Assembly (NCBI GenBank): GCA_027924585.1
Contig: BSBM01000646.1
Coordinates: 1,113,501-1,177,500, forward strand
DNA length: 64,000 nucleotides
Direction: 5' to 3'
From: Larix kaempferi
Taxonomy: Eukaryota > Streptophyta > Pinopsida > Pinales > Pinaceae
Part shown: in pieces, positions 22,051-32,945 of the stretch
How the letters are laid out: the number at the start of each line of letters is the position of its first letter
Position numbering within the stretch: position 1 is the stretch's first letter
The notes under the pieces: generated by a model
Database searches by the model: none
What the model was told of the DNA's origin: nothing
The model's input: only the letters and a program-made list of their open reading frames with translations
Position numbers and translations under genes: made by a program

Positions 22051-22969
22051 TGTTGGAAATATTAATTATGAGTTTTTGCGTATCTAGCTTGCGTCAGCTC
22101 AGTCGGTCAATATGTTGGTCTGCAATGTCAGTCGGTCTATCAAGATATGGAGTTCACGTCTCACCTTATTTAAGCAGCTACATAGTAGTTTAGAAGTCAA
22201 GATTTTAGGTAGATGTCACTCATAAATTTAATCACACTCTTTACTGTTACTCAGTAGCTTTCAAGAGAAGCCATTTCCTGGTCTATGTATTTAACATTGA
22301 AAAATAGAGTCATTATATATAATGAATAAAGGGCAAGAAGAAGAAGAAGGAAACCGAAGTTAAGGTTTTAGCAGTCTGTGAAGTCTGGGAGCTCAAGCTC
22401 GTGAAAATCAGTTTGTTGAAGCTTGGGAGCACAAGATCTATGTAAATCTCCATAGATATTGTCATTGTTGTTATTTTTGGTCTGGTAATTTATATTTGCA
22501 CAAGTTCTGTTTAATTTGCATGTCGCAAGAGCATGAATTTCTTAATGTTCCTGTATAAAGAATGAAAAATATTCTTGTTAATGTTTAATTTTACTGTCAC
22601 GTGAAAAGTAAAGATTGCAAAATCACCGCGCACAAATTTAGGAACTGGTCCTAAAATATCGTGCACGAAGTTATAAGTTTTTGGGTTCGTAAAAGTTCAC
22701 ACATGAAAAGGAATTTACTTTTGGATGTGTGCAGTAAATATCTATTAGCTGTAAAAAGGTGAAAAATATTTGTAAAGTTTTTATAAAAATTTGAATTAGT
22801 GCACAAATATATCATTTGTGCACAATAAGTGTAAATTGTACACAGGAAAATGAAAATATCAATCTATGCAGTAAACATAGCATAGTAAATTTGCACAGTA
22901 ATTCCCAATAAGTTGCAAACAGTAAGAACTGTGCAGTGAAATTTTGGTCTGTGCAGTTTTCCCTTGATC
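22051..22969 (+). mobile_element. Putative 5' LTR of a Copia element
   Basis: The right limit is set by the primer-binding site at 22970. The left limit is tentative, chosen at TGTTGGAAAT (22051). A TATA-like TATATAAT lies near 22314-22322, followed by a transcribed-leader-like AAG-rich region. No second LTR copy was found because the 3' part of the element is lost. A tRNA-like segment lies within the left part, so the true LTR may start after it. Confidence 0.4.
22094..22163 (+). repeat. tRNA-like A box and B box, possible SINE head
   Basis: TCAGCTCAGTCGG (22094-22106) resembles a tRNA A box, and GAGTTCACGTCTC (22150-22162) resembles a degenerate B box, with a spacing of 56 bases. Plant SINEs carry such tRNA-derived promoters. 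No acceptor-stem pairing for a functional tRNA is visible, and no flanking direct repeat was established. Confidence 0.35.
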
Positions 22970-22980
22970 TGGTATTAGAG
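22970..22980 (+). other. Copia primer-binding site (degenerate)
   Basis: TGGTATTAGAG differs by one base from the common TGGTATCAGAG initiator tRNA-Met site. It lies about 70 bases before the Copia gag ATG. Confidence 0.65.
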
Positions 22981-23050
22981 TAGGTTATTACAGAAATTTT
23001 AAGAAAAGCAACAACTCTGTTTTAGAAGAAGGTGATTTTAAAGTTAAAAG

Positions 23051-24066
23051 ATGGCCTCCACTTCTAGTGCAAGTCTGCAGACTCCTATTTTTACAGGAAA
23101 AAATTATGAATATTGGTCTCTTACCATGAAGGCTTTGTTCAGAGGTCAAGATGTATGAGAGATAGTTGAAAATGGCTATGTTGAACTAGCAAATCAAGTA
23201 GCATACAATGCTCTCACACAAGCTGAGAAGGTTATCTTGAAGGAACAAAGGAAGAAAGATGGAAAATATTTGTTTTACATACATCAAGCAATGCATGAAA
23301 GGATACTCCCAATATTAGCAACAACAAATATAACCAAAGATGCATGGGATACTCTGCAATCTGACTATCAAGTTTTGGACAAAGTAAAGACCGCAAAATT
23401 ACAGATTCTTAGAAGAGATTTTGAATCTCTGTCAATAAAAGATACAGAGTCAGTAAAATCATTCTATACTCGAGTTATTGGACTGATAAATCAAATGAAA
23501 TTTCATGGAGAAGTTATAGATGACATAAAGGTTGTTGATAAAGTGCTTAGAATCCTTCCCCCCAAGTTTGAGTCTTTAGTTGTGACTTTGGAATAAAACA
23601 AAGACTTGAGCAATTTCGGCATTGATGAGTTGCAAGATTCTTTCATCAATCATGAACATAGAATAAATAGATCAAATACATCATTAGAAGGTGTATTTGC
23701 AGCACAGTCATCCATAAGCCATGGAAGAAAAAGGTGAAGATTCAATTTTAGAGGTAGAGGAAGAAGTTCTTCAAGAGGAGGACACAACAACAGCCCTGCA
23801 AATGTCATTGGTAGAGGTCAAAATCAGAATTCTAAACAAACAAGTAGACAAAGATTTGAGAAATAAAAAAGTCAATGTCATTATTGTAAGAAATTTGGGC
23901 ACTATGCATATGAATGCGGGAAGAAATAGCATGACCAGAGCAAGCAAGATCAAATTCAGTTAGGTAGCATTAACACTTCCACTAGCATATTTTTTTGGCA
24001 TGTGCATCCCTAGTTGAATGTAATATTGTAAAATAAACCCCACGTGACATATGTATTTAGATTCAG
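23051..24066 (+). pseudogene. Copia gag plus start of protease, truncated
   Basis: From ATG 23051 the frame reads MASTSSASLQTPIFTGKNYEYWS, a Copia gag N-terminus. The UBN2-type helical domain follows (KDAWDTLQSDYQ, LRRDFESLSI, RILPPKFESLV). A zinc knuckle, CHYCKKFGHYAYEC, has the canonical C-X2-C-X4-H-X4-C spacing. Stops break the frame: TGA at 23157-23159 where Trp is usual, TAA at 23594-23596, and more before and after the knuckle. The relic ends at YLDSG, the start of the Copia protease motif, and Gypsy sequence follows at once. The protein is not functional. Confidence 0.85.
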
Positions 24067-25422
24067 GCTGACCATCTCTCAAGGATTGAGTTAGGCGAAG
24101 AACCCACCAATCTTGAAGACAATCTGCCTGACGTGCAATTATTTGCTATACAGATCGCAGATGACTACTATAAAGGCATTGGCATTTTCTTGACTATTGG
24201 GTTGGCACCCACAGAGTTCACTACGCAGCAAAAGAAGCAGCTGGTAGTCAGAGCAGCAGACTTCACTATAATTGCAGGACAATTATACAAGTTGGGACTA
24301 GACGAAGTGTTGTGCAGATGTATGTTGGAGCATGAGAAGCCATTTATATTGGCTGATGCACATTCAGGTGTATCAGGAGGTCACTACGCAGGAAGAGCTA
24401 CTGTGCGGAAGATATTGAGAGCAGGGCTATGGTGGCCTACAATTCACATAGATTCAAAGGAACATTGCCAGAGTTGCGATGTCTGTCAGAGAACAGGAAA
24501 TCCATCGTGAAGAGATGAAATGCCATTGAATCAACAGTTGACACTACAAGCATTGATAAATGGGCCATTGATTTCGTGGGACCTATTAACCCACCGGGAA
24601 AGAGGACTGGTGCAAGATACATTATCACCACGACTGATTATCTCACCAGATGGGCAGAGGCTAAACCAGTGGAGGACTGTGTAGCGCAGCCACTGCCGCA
24701 CAGTTCATCTTCGAGAACATCCTTACCAGATTTGGATGCCCAAAAATTTTAATGAGTGATCAAAGGACTCACTTTTTGAACAAAACTATTGAAGCCCTTA
24801 TTGAAGAGTTTCACATTTATCATCAGAGAAGTACATCGTATCATCCTCAATCCAATGGAACTGTTGAAGCTTTCAACAAGGTATTGAAGAATGTGCTGAC
24901 AAAGGTATGCAATGTAAACAGAGATGACTAGGATCTCCGCATTCCAGCTGTGTTATGGGCATACATAACCACTTGTAAGAAGTTGACAAGCCATACACCT
25001 TTCAGGTTGGATTATGGATAGGAAGCTGTGATGCCAATGGAGTATATTGTACCGAGCTTAAGGATTGTTGCATTCACAGGCATGGAGGATGAACAAACAA
25101 TAGAAGAAAGGCTTCTACACTTGGGGAGGAAGATCGCTTCATCACAGGCTTCCACCAGCAAGTGCAGAAAGACAGAGAAAAAACATGGCATGATCGCCAT
25201 ATCAAGAACAAGTCCTTTCAGGTAGGTGACCTTGTCCTCCTGTATGATAGTAGGTTTATGATATTTCCTGGCAAATATAAAATGCATTGGCTTGGCCCAT
25301 ATACTGTTATGCATGTTACTAACGGTGTCGTAGTTCAGTTAGCCACGTTAGTCGAAGATAACTTACCAGGTTTGGTGAATGGAAGTAGACTAAAACCCTA
25401 TCGGGATAGTCCTACTTCGTAG
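24067..25422 (+). pseudogene. Gypsy RNase H end and integrase, degraded
   Basis: The sequence starts ADHLSRIE, the usual end of a Gypsy RNase H. An integrase zinc-binding region follows, with AHSGVSGGHYAGR and CQSCDVCQ. The core keeps its three acidic sites in different frames: WAIDFVGP (near 24565), LMSDQ (near 24752) and NGTVEAFN (near 24860). The C-terminal part reads KNKSFQVGDLVLLYD and WLGPYTV. Premature stops at 24508, 24929 and 25019 and two frameshifts kill it. The GGHYAGR style and the long ORF downstream suggest the Tat lineage rather than chromoviruses; there is no chromodomain. Gag, protease and reverse transcriptase are missing on the left. Confidence 0.85.
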
Positions 25423-26074
25423 AACCCTCAGTGATTAGAAGAGAAGGAATTTCTAAGTGTCAAGTACAGTTGAAAATGGGCACTATAAATTCAAAAGAGT
25501 CTGTACACAGTTTTGGTCCTATACGCGAAGTTTGAGGGAAAGAATGCATCAACCGCGTAGCACTGAAGTGAAGTTGCGCATCAAAGAAAAAGAAAAAGCG
25601 CACAGCTTGAAGCTCAAAATGTAGCTGCACAAATCAGATAGAACAAGAAGGGTGACAAGTCAGAAGAAGAAGAACGACACCGCGAAGTAACCGCGCTGGG
25701 ATAGTGACAACCCACCATGCAGTTCAATGCAACGTTCCAAGAAAATAGCCATTACAATGTCGGTCGCTTATCTAGCCGTTATACAATGACTTTGCCGACA
25801 ACCACTTGAGCATTTAACGAGGAAAATAACCATTCTGAAGGAGTTAATGAAGGAAAGGACCCAAATCCTTAGTGGATTTGGCCAACGACCATGCCATTTG
25901 ATGATTTTCTAGCCATTGATGGGCGCGGCTAAGCCTAACTGCGCCTATAAATACCGTTGTATTTGGACTCGCGGGCATTACCGAAACTCTGGAAATTTTC
26001 TGCGAGCCATAGATTGAATCTGTTTACCGAGAACGCTAAGTTATCCCGTGAGTCTTCAGAAGAAAGTCCAATGT
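25423..26074. other. Spacer between Gypsy pol and the extra ORF
   Basis: About 650 bases without coding. A GCGCGG/AACCGCG-rich style and the text leading into the next ORF suggest a leader or intron-like region of the same element. Confidence 0.4.
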
Positions 26075-28976
26075 ATGCCTGAAAAATCTACAATTGAGCA
26101 AGAGTTCACAGTTGAGCAGGTTGTGAGGTTGTTTAAGAAAACAGGCCTTGAAGGGTTGATGAGAACCCCTACCAAGAAGGTTGTTACAGAACAAGGTCAA
26201 GGTTCACGTCGTTTGCCACGACATTCCACAGTTATGCAAGCCAAGGGAAAGGAACCAGTGGTTGAGAAGACAAAACCGAAGATAATGAGCTCCAAGCTGC
26301 CAGAAGGTCCGCTTGGCGAGAAAGAAATCCCATTAACTTTGACCCCAGAGTACATCTCTCCGCGTGCACAGGATGCACCAGTCCTGAAGCTCACCAGGAA
26401 TGCTAAGTACGAAATCTCGCTTCCGCCCATATCCAAGCATGTGAAACTAGAAGCAAATCTGCTGGGTAAGCTCGCGGACTGTAAGTTCGAATATTACAAC
26501 TTACTGCAACAACAGAAGAACCCATACGAGCCGAAGTACCTACAATTTCAGCCAGATAGATATATGTGCTGGAAGAAAGACGCCAAGAACAACCAGTTGT
26601 TGGTTGTGCGGAACTGGTTGTCTGAAGTTGTCGAATCAGGGTTGTTGAACCTATTGCGGCTTTCGCACTTCGACCGGAGCTCAGAACTTAATGTGGTGGT
26701 GTGCACACTCATATTGCGCACACACCAAGGCTACCTTTGATTGGATATGAACGTTGACCTAAACATAGACTTGATCCATCGGATCATAGGTCTAAGCAAG
26801 TGAGGCGAGGACCCTAAAAAGTTCTTTGTCGAAAAATCCAGGGATAAGGAAGTCGTCGCGCAGATGAAGCAGGCACATCAGATTCCAAGAGGAAAAAGAG
26901 GATTCGTCACAGACGATATAGCTGATGATGATACGCGGTTCGTAACACAACTACTAGTAGGAAAATTTTTGCGGAAGGCAAGGCCGACAGAAGTCCCAGC
27001 TGAGGTAGTGCTCCTTAGTGCGAAGGTAGCGCAAGGCAGAAGATTCAACTGGTACCAATATTCATTGAACGAGTTTCTGGAGGATGTTTGCGAAACTTAG
27101 GTCCATGGCACTGTTTTTCATTATAGTTGGTTGATGGTACTGATTGGCTTTGTAGGATGGAAGGGCCCAAGGCACTATTTTGGCCTCAACTCTCCTAGCA
27201 GTGACTGTCGAGGACCCAGATATGCGAATCTCTGGGCGAATCTGATGCCAGAACGATAGCGTGCGTCAAACGAAGTTTTCTACAAATATTACGAATAGTT
27301 GTGCGATGTCATTGTTGGCACACCGCGCATATAAAAAGAGGTAACATCTAACTACATTCGCACCTTAAATTTTTACGCTAACATGCAGTCCATCTACATT
27401 TTAGCAAAGGCACATAAAAAGAACCTAGAATGGTACCAAAGGAACTATCACATGGTTGAAGTAGATATCGACCTTATTATGAAGGAATGAATGGATGAAT
27501 GGAAGGTCAAAGGACCTATGATCATCGAGAGTGACTCCGAAGAGAGCAATCCAATTCCAACAATAATTGTCGAAGAGTCACCATCAGGAAAACAGAAGGA
27601 GCCCAGAAGCTCAGTACCGGAGAAAGTCCAGAAAAAGAAGCAGAAGGCTACAAAGGGTCAGTCGAAAGCGAAGCTGCATGATGACGATTATGATATGATC
27701 GCATCCACGGTCACCGCGCACCTAGAAGATGTGTTGAACCTCAAAGACAGTAAGGATGAGAGGAGATTCAAGCAAGTTTGCAAAAGAATCTCACCACACT
27801 GCAAGGCATAACAGAGAAGCTTGAGCAAGTCCAGCGCGACTTGGTCATGCCGCGAGAATCCGAATCGGAAGGAAGTTCAGGGGCCACTTTGCAGCCAAAG
27901 AAAACACCTCTAGCCCTGAACTTTCCACCAAAATCGCGCATAGTCCAAATTGACCCGCTAAGCGTAATGTTACCGCGTGATCAGTTAGCTTCGGGCGCGC
28001 AGGACATAGAGCATGTGGACATCGACATCGCGATGTTGCCACTAGAGGGCCTACACAATCTGCACTTGCAGGTTGTCGAAGAGATCCATGATAGAAGTGT
28101 GGTCGCTCTGAATCAACACCATCAATTGCAAAAATATTATAAGCAGCTGCAGGAAGCAAGTTTAAAGAGAGCCAAGGAACTTGAAAGTTAACAAGATCAG
28201 CGAAGAAGAATAGAGTAGACTGTCACTTCAGTCTGTGCAGAGATACCGGAATGTGAAGAGCAGCCAGAGCTCGCAGATACTATCCTTAAGATCGGCTCGA
28301 TAGTCAGTGATCTTAAGAATGGAATGAAAGACATGGAGACCGATTATCAAGCAAAGATTGCCACCTTGGAAGCACAGAATCAGTCGAAGACGCCACCAGA
28401 TCAGGTAGAGCTCAAAGCAGCCGAAGCGAAAGCTATTGTAGAAAGCATATCTAGTGAAGTGGATAAGTGTCAACACTTGTTGAACGAAGCTACTGGAGTG
28501 TTTACTATGATGCAAGAGGACCCTGAGCCGCTGCAGGTCCAAACCAGTTTGCAAGAAAAGAAGGCAGCGTTAGACGCTCTCAACAAGGAGATGAAGACCC
28601 TGCTACCAATAGACAGACTCCGTAGATTCCCAAAAGTAAAAGAATTAAAAAGACAACTTGTAGTGTTAGAGAACAGGAGGCTGAAGCCAGAGACAACTCA
28701 CAGCCCCTGCAGGAGGAAGCCCATGAACTAACGTAGAAGATTGAATAAAAACTGAGAGAACTCCGCGGCGCACAAGATTCAGTGCAAGAGCAAACTCAGG
28801 ACGACCTAACATCGGATGTGTTAGAAACCATAAAAGTCATTGAACTGGATGCCAAGGATACGGTTTCTAAGTTGAGCACAACGTATCAAGAGTTCGTTGC
28901 TAAAATAACTCCGTAGGAGGAAGAGCAGCTCATGGAACCAGAAGTGGAAAGTGGCTCGGGGACGAGCCACATGTAA
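26075..28976 (+). pseudogene. Extra 3' ORF of the Gypsy element, broken; coiled-coil C-terminus
   Basis: Starting at ATG 26075 (MPEKSTIEQEFTVEQVV), fragments follow in order to a TAA at 28974-28976, one base before the 3' LTR. The N-terminal part has YNLLQQQKNPYEPKYLQF and WLSEVVESGLLNL. A central part has EDPKKFFVEKSRDKEVV, GKRGFVTDDIADDDTRFV and RRFNWYQYSLNEFL. Next comes a charged Ser/Glu/Lys linker (27491-27700). The C-terminal third is long coiled coil (KIATLEAQNQ, ALDALNKEMKTLL). At least six stops and two frameshifts break it. Some plant Gypsy lineages carry an additional ORF between pol and the 3' LTR, of unknown function. I recognise no enzyme motif, signal peptide or clear membrane segment that would make it an envelope-like protein. 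Confidence 0.6.
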
Positions 28977-28977
28977 G

Positions 28978-30498
28978 TGTTAGGGGCCTGTTGGGCCTAG
29001 CCCAAGTAAGGCATTTTTGTGCAAAACAATTTTGGAGCTGCAACGCAGCTCAGATGAAGACAATTTTTGGGGAGCTGCGAAGTTGAGCGCAATGTAGCAT
29101 CAGAAGGTAAGAACCACGCGGCTAAGTGCCAACTCCGCGAAGTGGTAGCACCGTGCAGTGCCAATAGAGCACCTATTTTGGGTAAAGAAGGTAAGGAAAG
29201 GTCGAGCTACGAAAGTGAACTGCTTTGGGTATGGAGCAGTGTGAAGTAAGGTGAAAGCGACCTATCAATGAGAGTGGCGGAAAATAGTTAGAAGCTAAGC
29301 CACGGAACCAACAACGACGGGCAGGCCAGAGGGATGGAAAGCGACTTGCCACGATGCATTGTAACCGTTTCAGGAAGGATGTGGCTGTCAGAAGGGCGTG
29401 TGGGCTGCGAGTGGTCCAACAGAATGGCCAGAAGCATGTGGAGCTGCTGTCGACTGCGATAGGCTGAGTTGGCGGGTAACCGCACCATTTTGTAACCTTA
29501 GGGTTTTGGGCCCACTTGATTGTAAAGACGTGACCTACGGGCACGATCTATAAAATGGCACATTTTGTAAGGGAAAGGGTTAATCTCTAATCTTGGTTGT
29601 TGATTTAGATGAATATTGATCTCTGTTGAGAGAAAGAAGATTGTAAAAGGCTCTGCAGCTGCATGCGCAAGGACCTACTGAGAGAGAAGAGAGTTTGCAG
29701 TTGAGTGCGCAGACTGGAACTGTTGTACCCTTCCCAAAGATAATATAACAACAATTCCTATGGACGTAGCTCCCATCCTGGGGGTGAACCACGTAAATTA
29801 TGTGTTATGTAATTGATTGTATGCTTTTATATCTGTGTATTTGCTTATGTGAATGGTTAAGATCTTGTTTATACATGCATGTGTCTTGCTTTTATATGTA
29901 TTCGCCTAAGGATAAAGATGGGAATAATATGTTAAATATCGACATGTATGAATGAATGTTCAATGCGCCAGTATTTCGCAGTCAAATGAGTGCATAAGTT
30001 AATCGGTAAACACTAAGCGCAGCACTAGAAGTGCGCAGTTACGTCATCGTGTCATAGTGTACAAGTTTGCAAGGTTCAGTCTAAAGTGTTGTTGAATGCA
30101 TAACTTACACTAAGTGAAAGCCTGTTGAGTTGCACAAGTATTGAATAGGAAGCGCAGTCCTCTATGGCGTTGTCCTCTCGTCAAGTAGCCTTTGTACATC
30201 GCATAGTCCTTGGATGCACGATAGTCTAAGTTTTACCCACGAAGAAGGTGACTAGCGCAGTCCCCAGTTTGCAGCGCGAGTCCTATAGCGTGCTGCTCAC
30301 CAGCTTTGTTGAAGTGCTCATCACCTGGTTGTGGAAACTTGATTCTACACCCCCCCCATTACTTCGCCTCGGGTGAGACCTCAGTGTTTTTGCAGTCTGT
30401 TGCCGAAAGAGCCGGTGAAAAGGGGTTTTGTTGGTTCCTCGAACCGCGCAGAACCTGGGTCTTTCTAGAAAATCTCAAGACAGTATAAGCAACTAACA
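28978..30498 (+). mobile_element. 3' LTR of the Gypsy element
   Basis: The block starts TGTTAGGGG and ends CAACTAACA, so the ends form a perfect TGTTAG...CTAACA inverted pair over 1521 bp. It begins directly after the extra ORF. A TATAAAATGG box lies near 29549. Composition is richer in CpG (GCGCAG motifs) than the flanks. The matching 5' LTR is missing from the window. Confidence 0.75.
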
Positions 30499-30665
30499 AA
30501 GTGACTGACATTAAGCACCTGTAGATTGGGCAGATTTTGTTTTTTTAATGTTTTGTTGTCTATTTACGACAAAACAGACTTGGATAATAGTGGGACAAGA
30601 TGGTTTGTAATTTTTTATTTAATATGACTAATGGGTGACAACTATTGGCCTAGTCAGTTAATGGG

Positions 30666-30666
<1 letters not shown>

Positions 30667-30696
<30 letters not shown>
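30667..30696 (+). repeat. (TA)15 microsatellite
   Basis: Fifteen uninterrupted TA units lie about 170 bases after the Gypsy LTR. Confidence 0.95.
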
Positions 30697-30698
<2 letters not shown>

Positions 30699-32723
30699 AC
30701 ATTGGTGTTGTGCAGTTTAATGATATGTTTGGTGTCATGTAGTGGGTAGTTGAGGTGACATGTATTATAACCAGTACTGGTCACGACTCACCACACCATT
30801 AAAATAGAATCTCTCCCTAGACACTTCTTTCTTTAAAAATATAAAACTATTTATTAAGAGAGTAATCAAGTCCAAATTTAATTACGCCGAAGGCATTTTT
30901 TAAGGGGACAGTTCCTCTCCAAGATTCGTCGTCTGTCATGAGCCTATGAAGAGCTGCCCCCTGGCCTGAGATCCTTCAATGATTACCTACGATATATATC
31001 CTCCAGAAACAAATCACTATGACAACGACGTCGGCCAATATCTCTATGCTAGGGACACCTCTTTCAATAATCGTAACCAGTTGGATGTGCCATGGACTGC
31101 ACCCAATATTTTGACTAAATGGTAGCCTCTCATTGGCCTCCTCCGTGAGCCCTTTGTAAACCGCCTCGAAAAATACCATATATACGCCAACCATTGGACA
31201 AAGAGGATAAATGGCTTGGTAATATCGCCAAAAGAGGAATCACGGTTGCTAAGGCTTGTTGTTTTTCTATGGGAAAACTTATTGATCTTACTCTACTGAA
31301 ATTTTACAACGAGTTTCAATTATGCATGGACCCTCTTTTCCTAAAAATAACAGTTATCCAAATCAACCGTATCCATGTTCTCTTCCATGTCATTTTGGCC
31401 AAGCCCACATCTGTTGGTACGTAGGAAATTCATCTTCCCAGTGTGTCCTCAACCATTCTCCAATAATACTCATAAATTCTGTAACAATGAATCACTATGG
31501 AGTCCAGCACATCATAGTGTGTCTGATATTCCTTTCTAAACAGATTAAACAAAAGGTCTGGTAGGTGCCTTCTGAACATTTATTACCCATTATAGGAACT
31601 AATTGATTGACAAGTATCGGTTTCAGCCAAGCATGTTTTAACTTTTAAGAGTCAACCCTTCCTTTAAACACTCCACCAAATTCATTATCTACAGACATTA
31701 ATTTCATGCTTACGTTATTATAATAGCAATACTAGATGTTTCTCTTTGTTTTATTGGGTTTTGATTTACTTGTAACCAAACTTTTTAGGCCAAGGCGGGA
31801 GCATCATTGATGCAACAGTTTATGCGCCATCCATTAATGTATAATATTGCCTGTAGGATCCTTATATTCATTTTTCCCTATATTCCCCAAATGTTTATGT
31901 ATAATATTCCCTCTATAGTTTCCTTACATTCATTTAATTTTAGATTTCTGAAAGATTCTGGTAGTGACATTGGACGCCTTCCATTCCTCTATTTATGATT
32001 CAAGGCATAGTTCCTATGTTTCAAAAGAATGTACTCGTCATATGGATGACTCACATAGGGTACCAGTCCATTAAGCCTTCAAGCTACATAAATGTTGCTA
32101 CTGTCACAAAACGTAGAGCAATACATTCTCTATGTTTCTACCATTATTCTCAAAGATTTTGTGATTTGGTGAATTAACTGGTGGACACCAAAAGGGGGAA
32201 TGTATTCCAATGTGTTCCCAATGCAGATTCATAAGGAGTAGATGAGATCGAATTAGTGCAGAATCGCAGATAATTCGAGGAGATATAATCATTTGTTTAT
32301 TTCGTTTCAGCCCATTTTCTCAAACATTCATAGATCACGCGTAAATGGCTGAAATAACTCTCCAACATAACAGAAAACGAAAACACTCATACATTATTAC
32401 CATATTCCTACAAAATATAGGCCTCGATAGTGCATGTTATTATTGTATAGTATGTTAAAATGTGGAATGGTATTTATTTATTGAATTATATAATAATTAT
32501 TTTGTAATTATAAAAAATCTTACTGAGAGTAAACAATGCAATGCCAATTTCACATGAAGAGTTTATTGCATTGACAATTTAAGGCGTTTTATTATAAATA
32601 ATTTCATTAAAATAATTATCAACATTTGATTAATTGTTTAATTGTTTAAGATGGATGTTTAAGGGTTTCTACAAAATTCAAGATTGTTAGAAGTTTATAA
32701 TAACCACTAGAAACCCTTGTGAT
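30697..32723. other. Intergenic stretch, no gene recognised
   Basis: Short ORFs on both strands (for example near 30976-31194) have no recognisable motif and no supporting splice structure. Confidence 0.55.
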
Positions 32724-32945
32724 AAAATTAATATTAGGAATACAAATTGTATCATTGTTTTTCTTCAAAAATTATGTAAAATTAATATTAAGAATATAAA
32801 TTGTATTATTGTTTTTCTTCAAAAACTATGTAAAATTAATATTAAGAATACAAATTGTACCATTGTTCTTTCTCTTTAGAAGACTATAAAATTAATATTA
32901 AGAATACCAATTGCATCATTGTTCTTCTTAGAAAACTATGCACAA
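32724..32945 (+). repeat. Tandem array, four units of 54-56 bp
   Basis: Units start at 32724, 32778, 32832 and 32888, each beginning AAAATTAATATTA(A/G)GAATA and ending around ATTGTT(T/C)TTCTT. The first three have a 54-bp period and the last gap is 56 bp. Later units are more diverged. Confidence 0.9.

Noticed and set aside
22094-22163. A functional tRNA gene
   Set aside because: The B box is degenerate and no acceptor or anticodon stems can be paired; a SINE-type relic is the most that can be said.
30976-31564. Adjacent minus and plus ORFs of 72-80 codons as a small gene pair
   Set aside because: No motif, no splice continuation, and similar ORFs occur by chance across this region.
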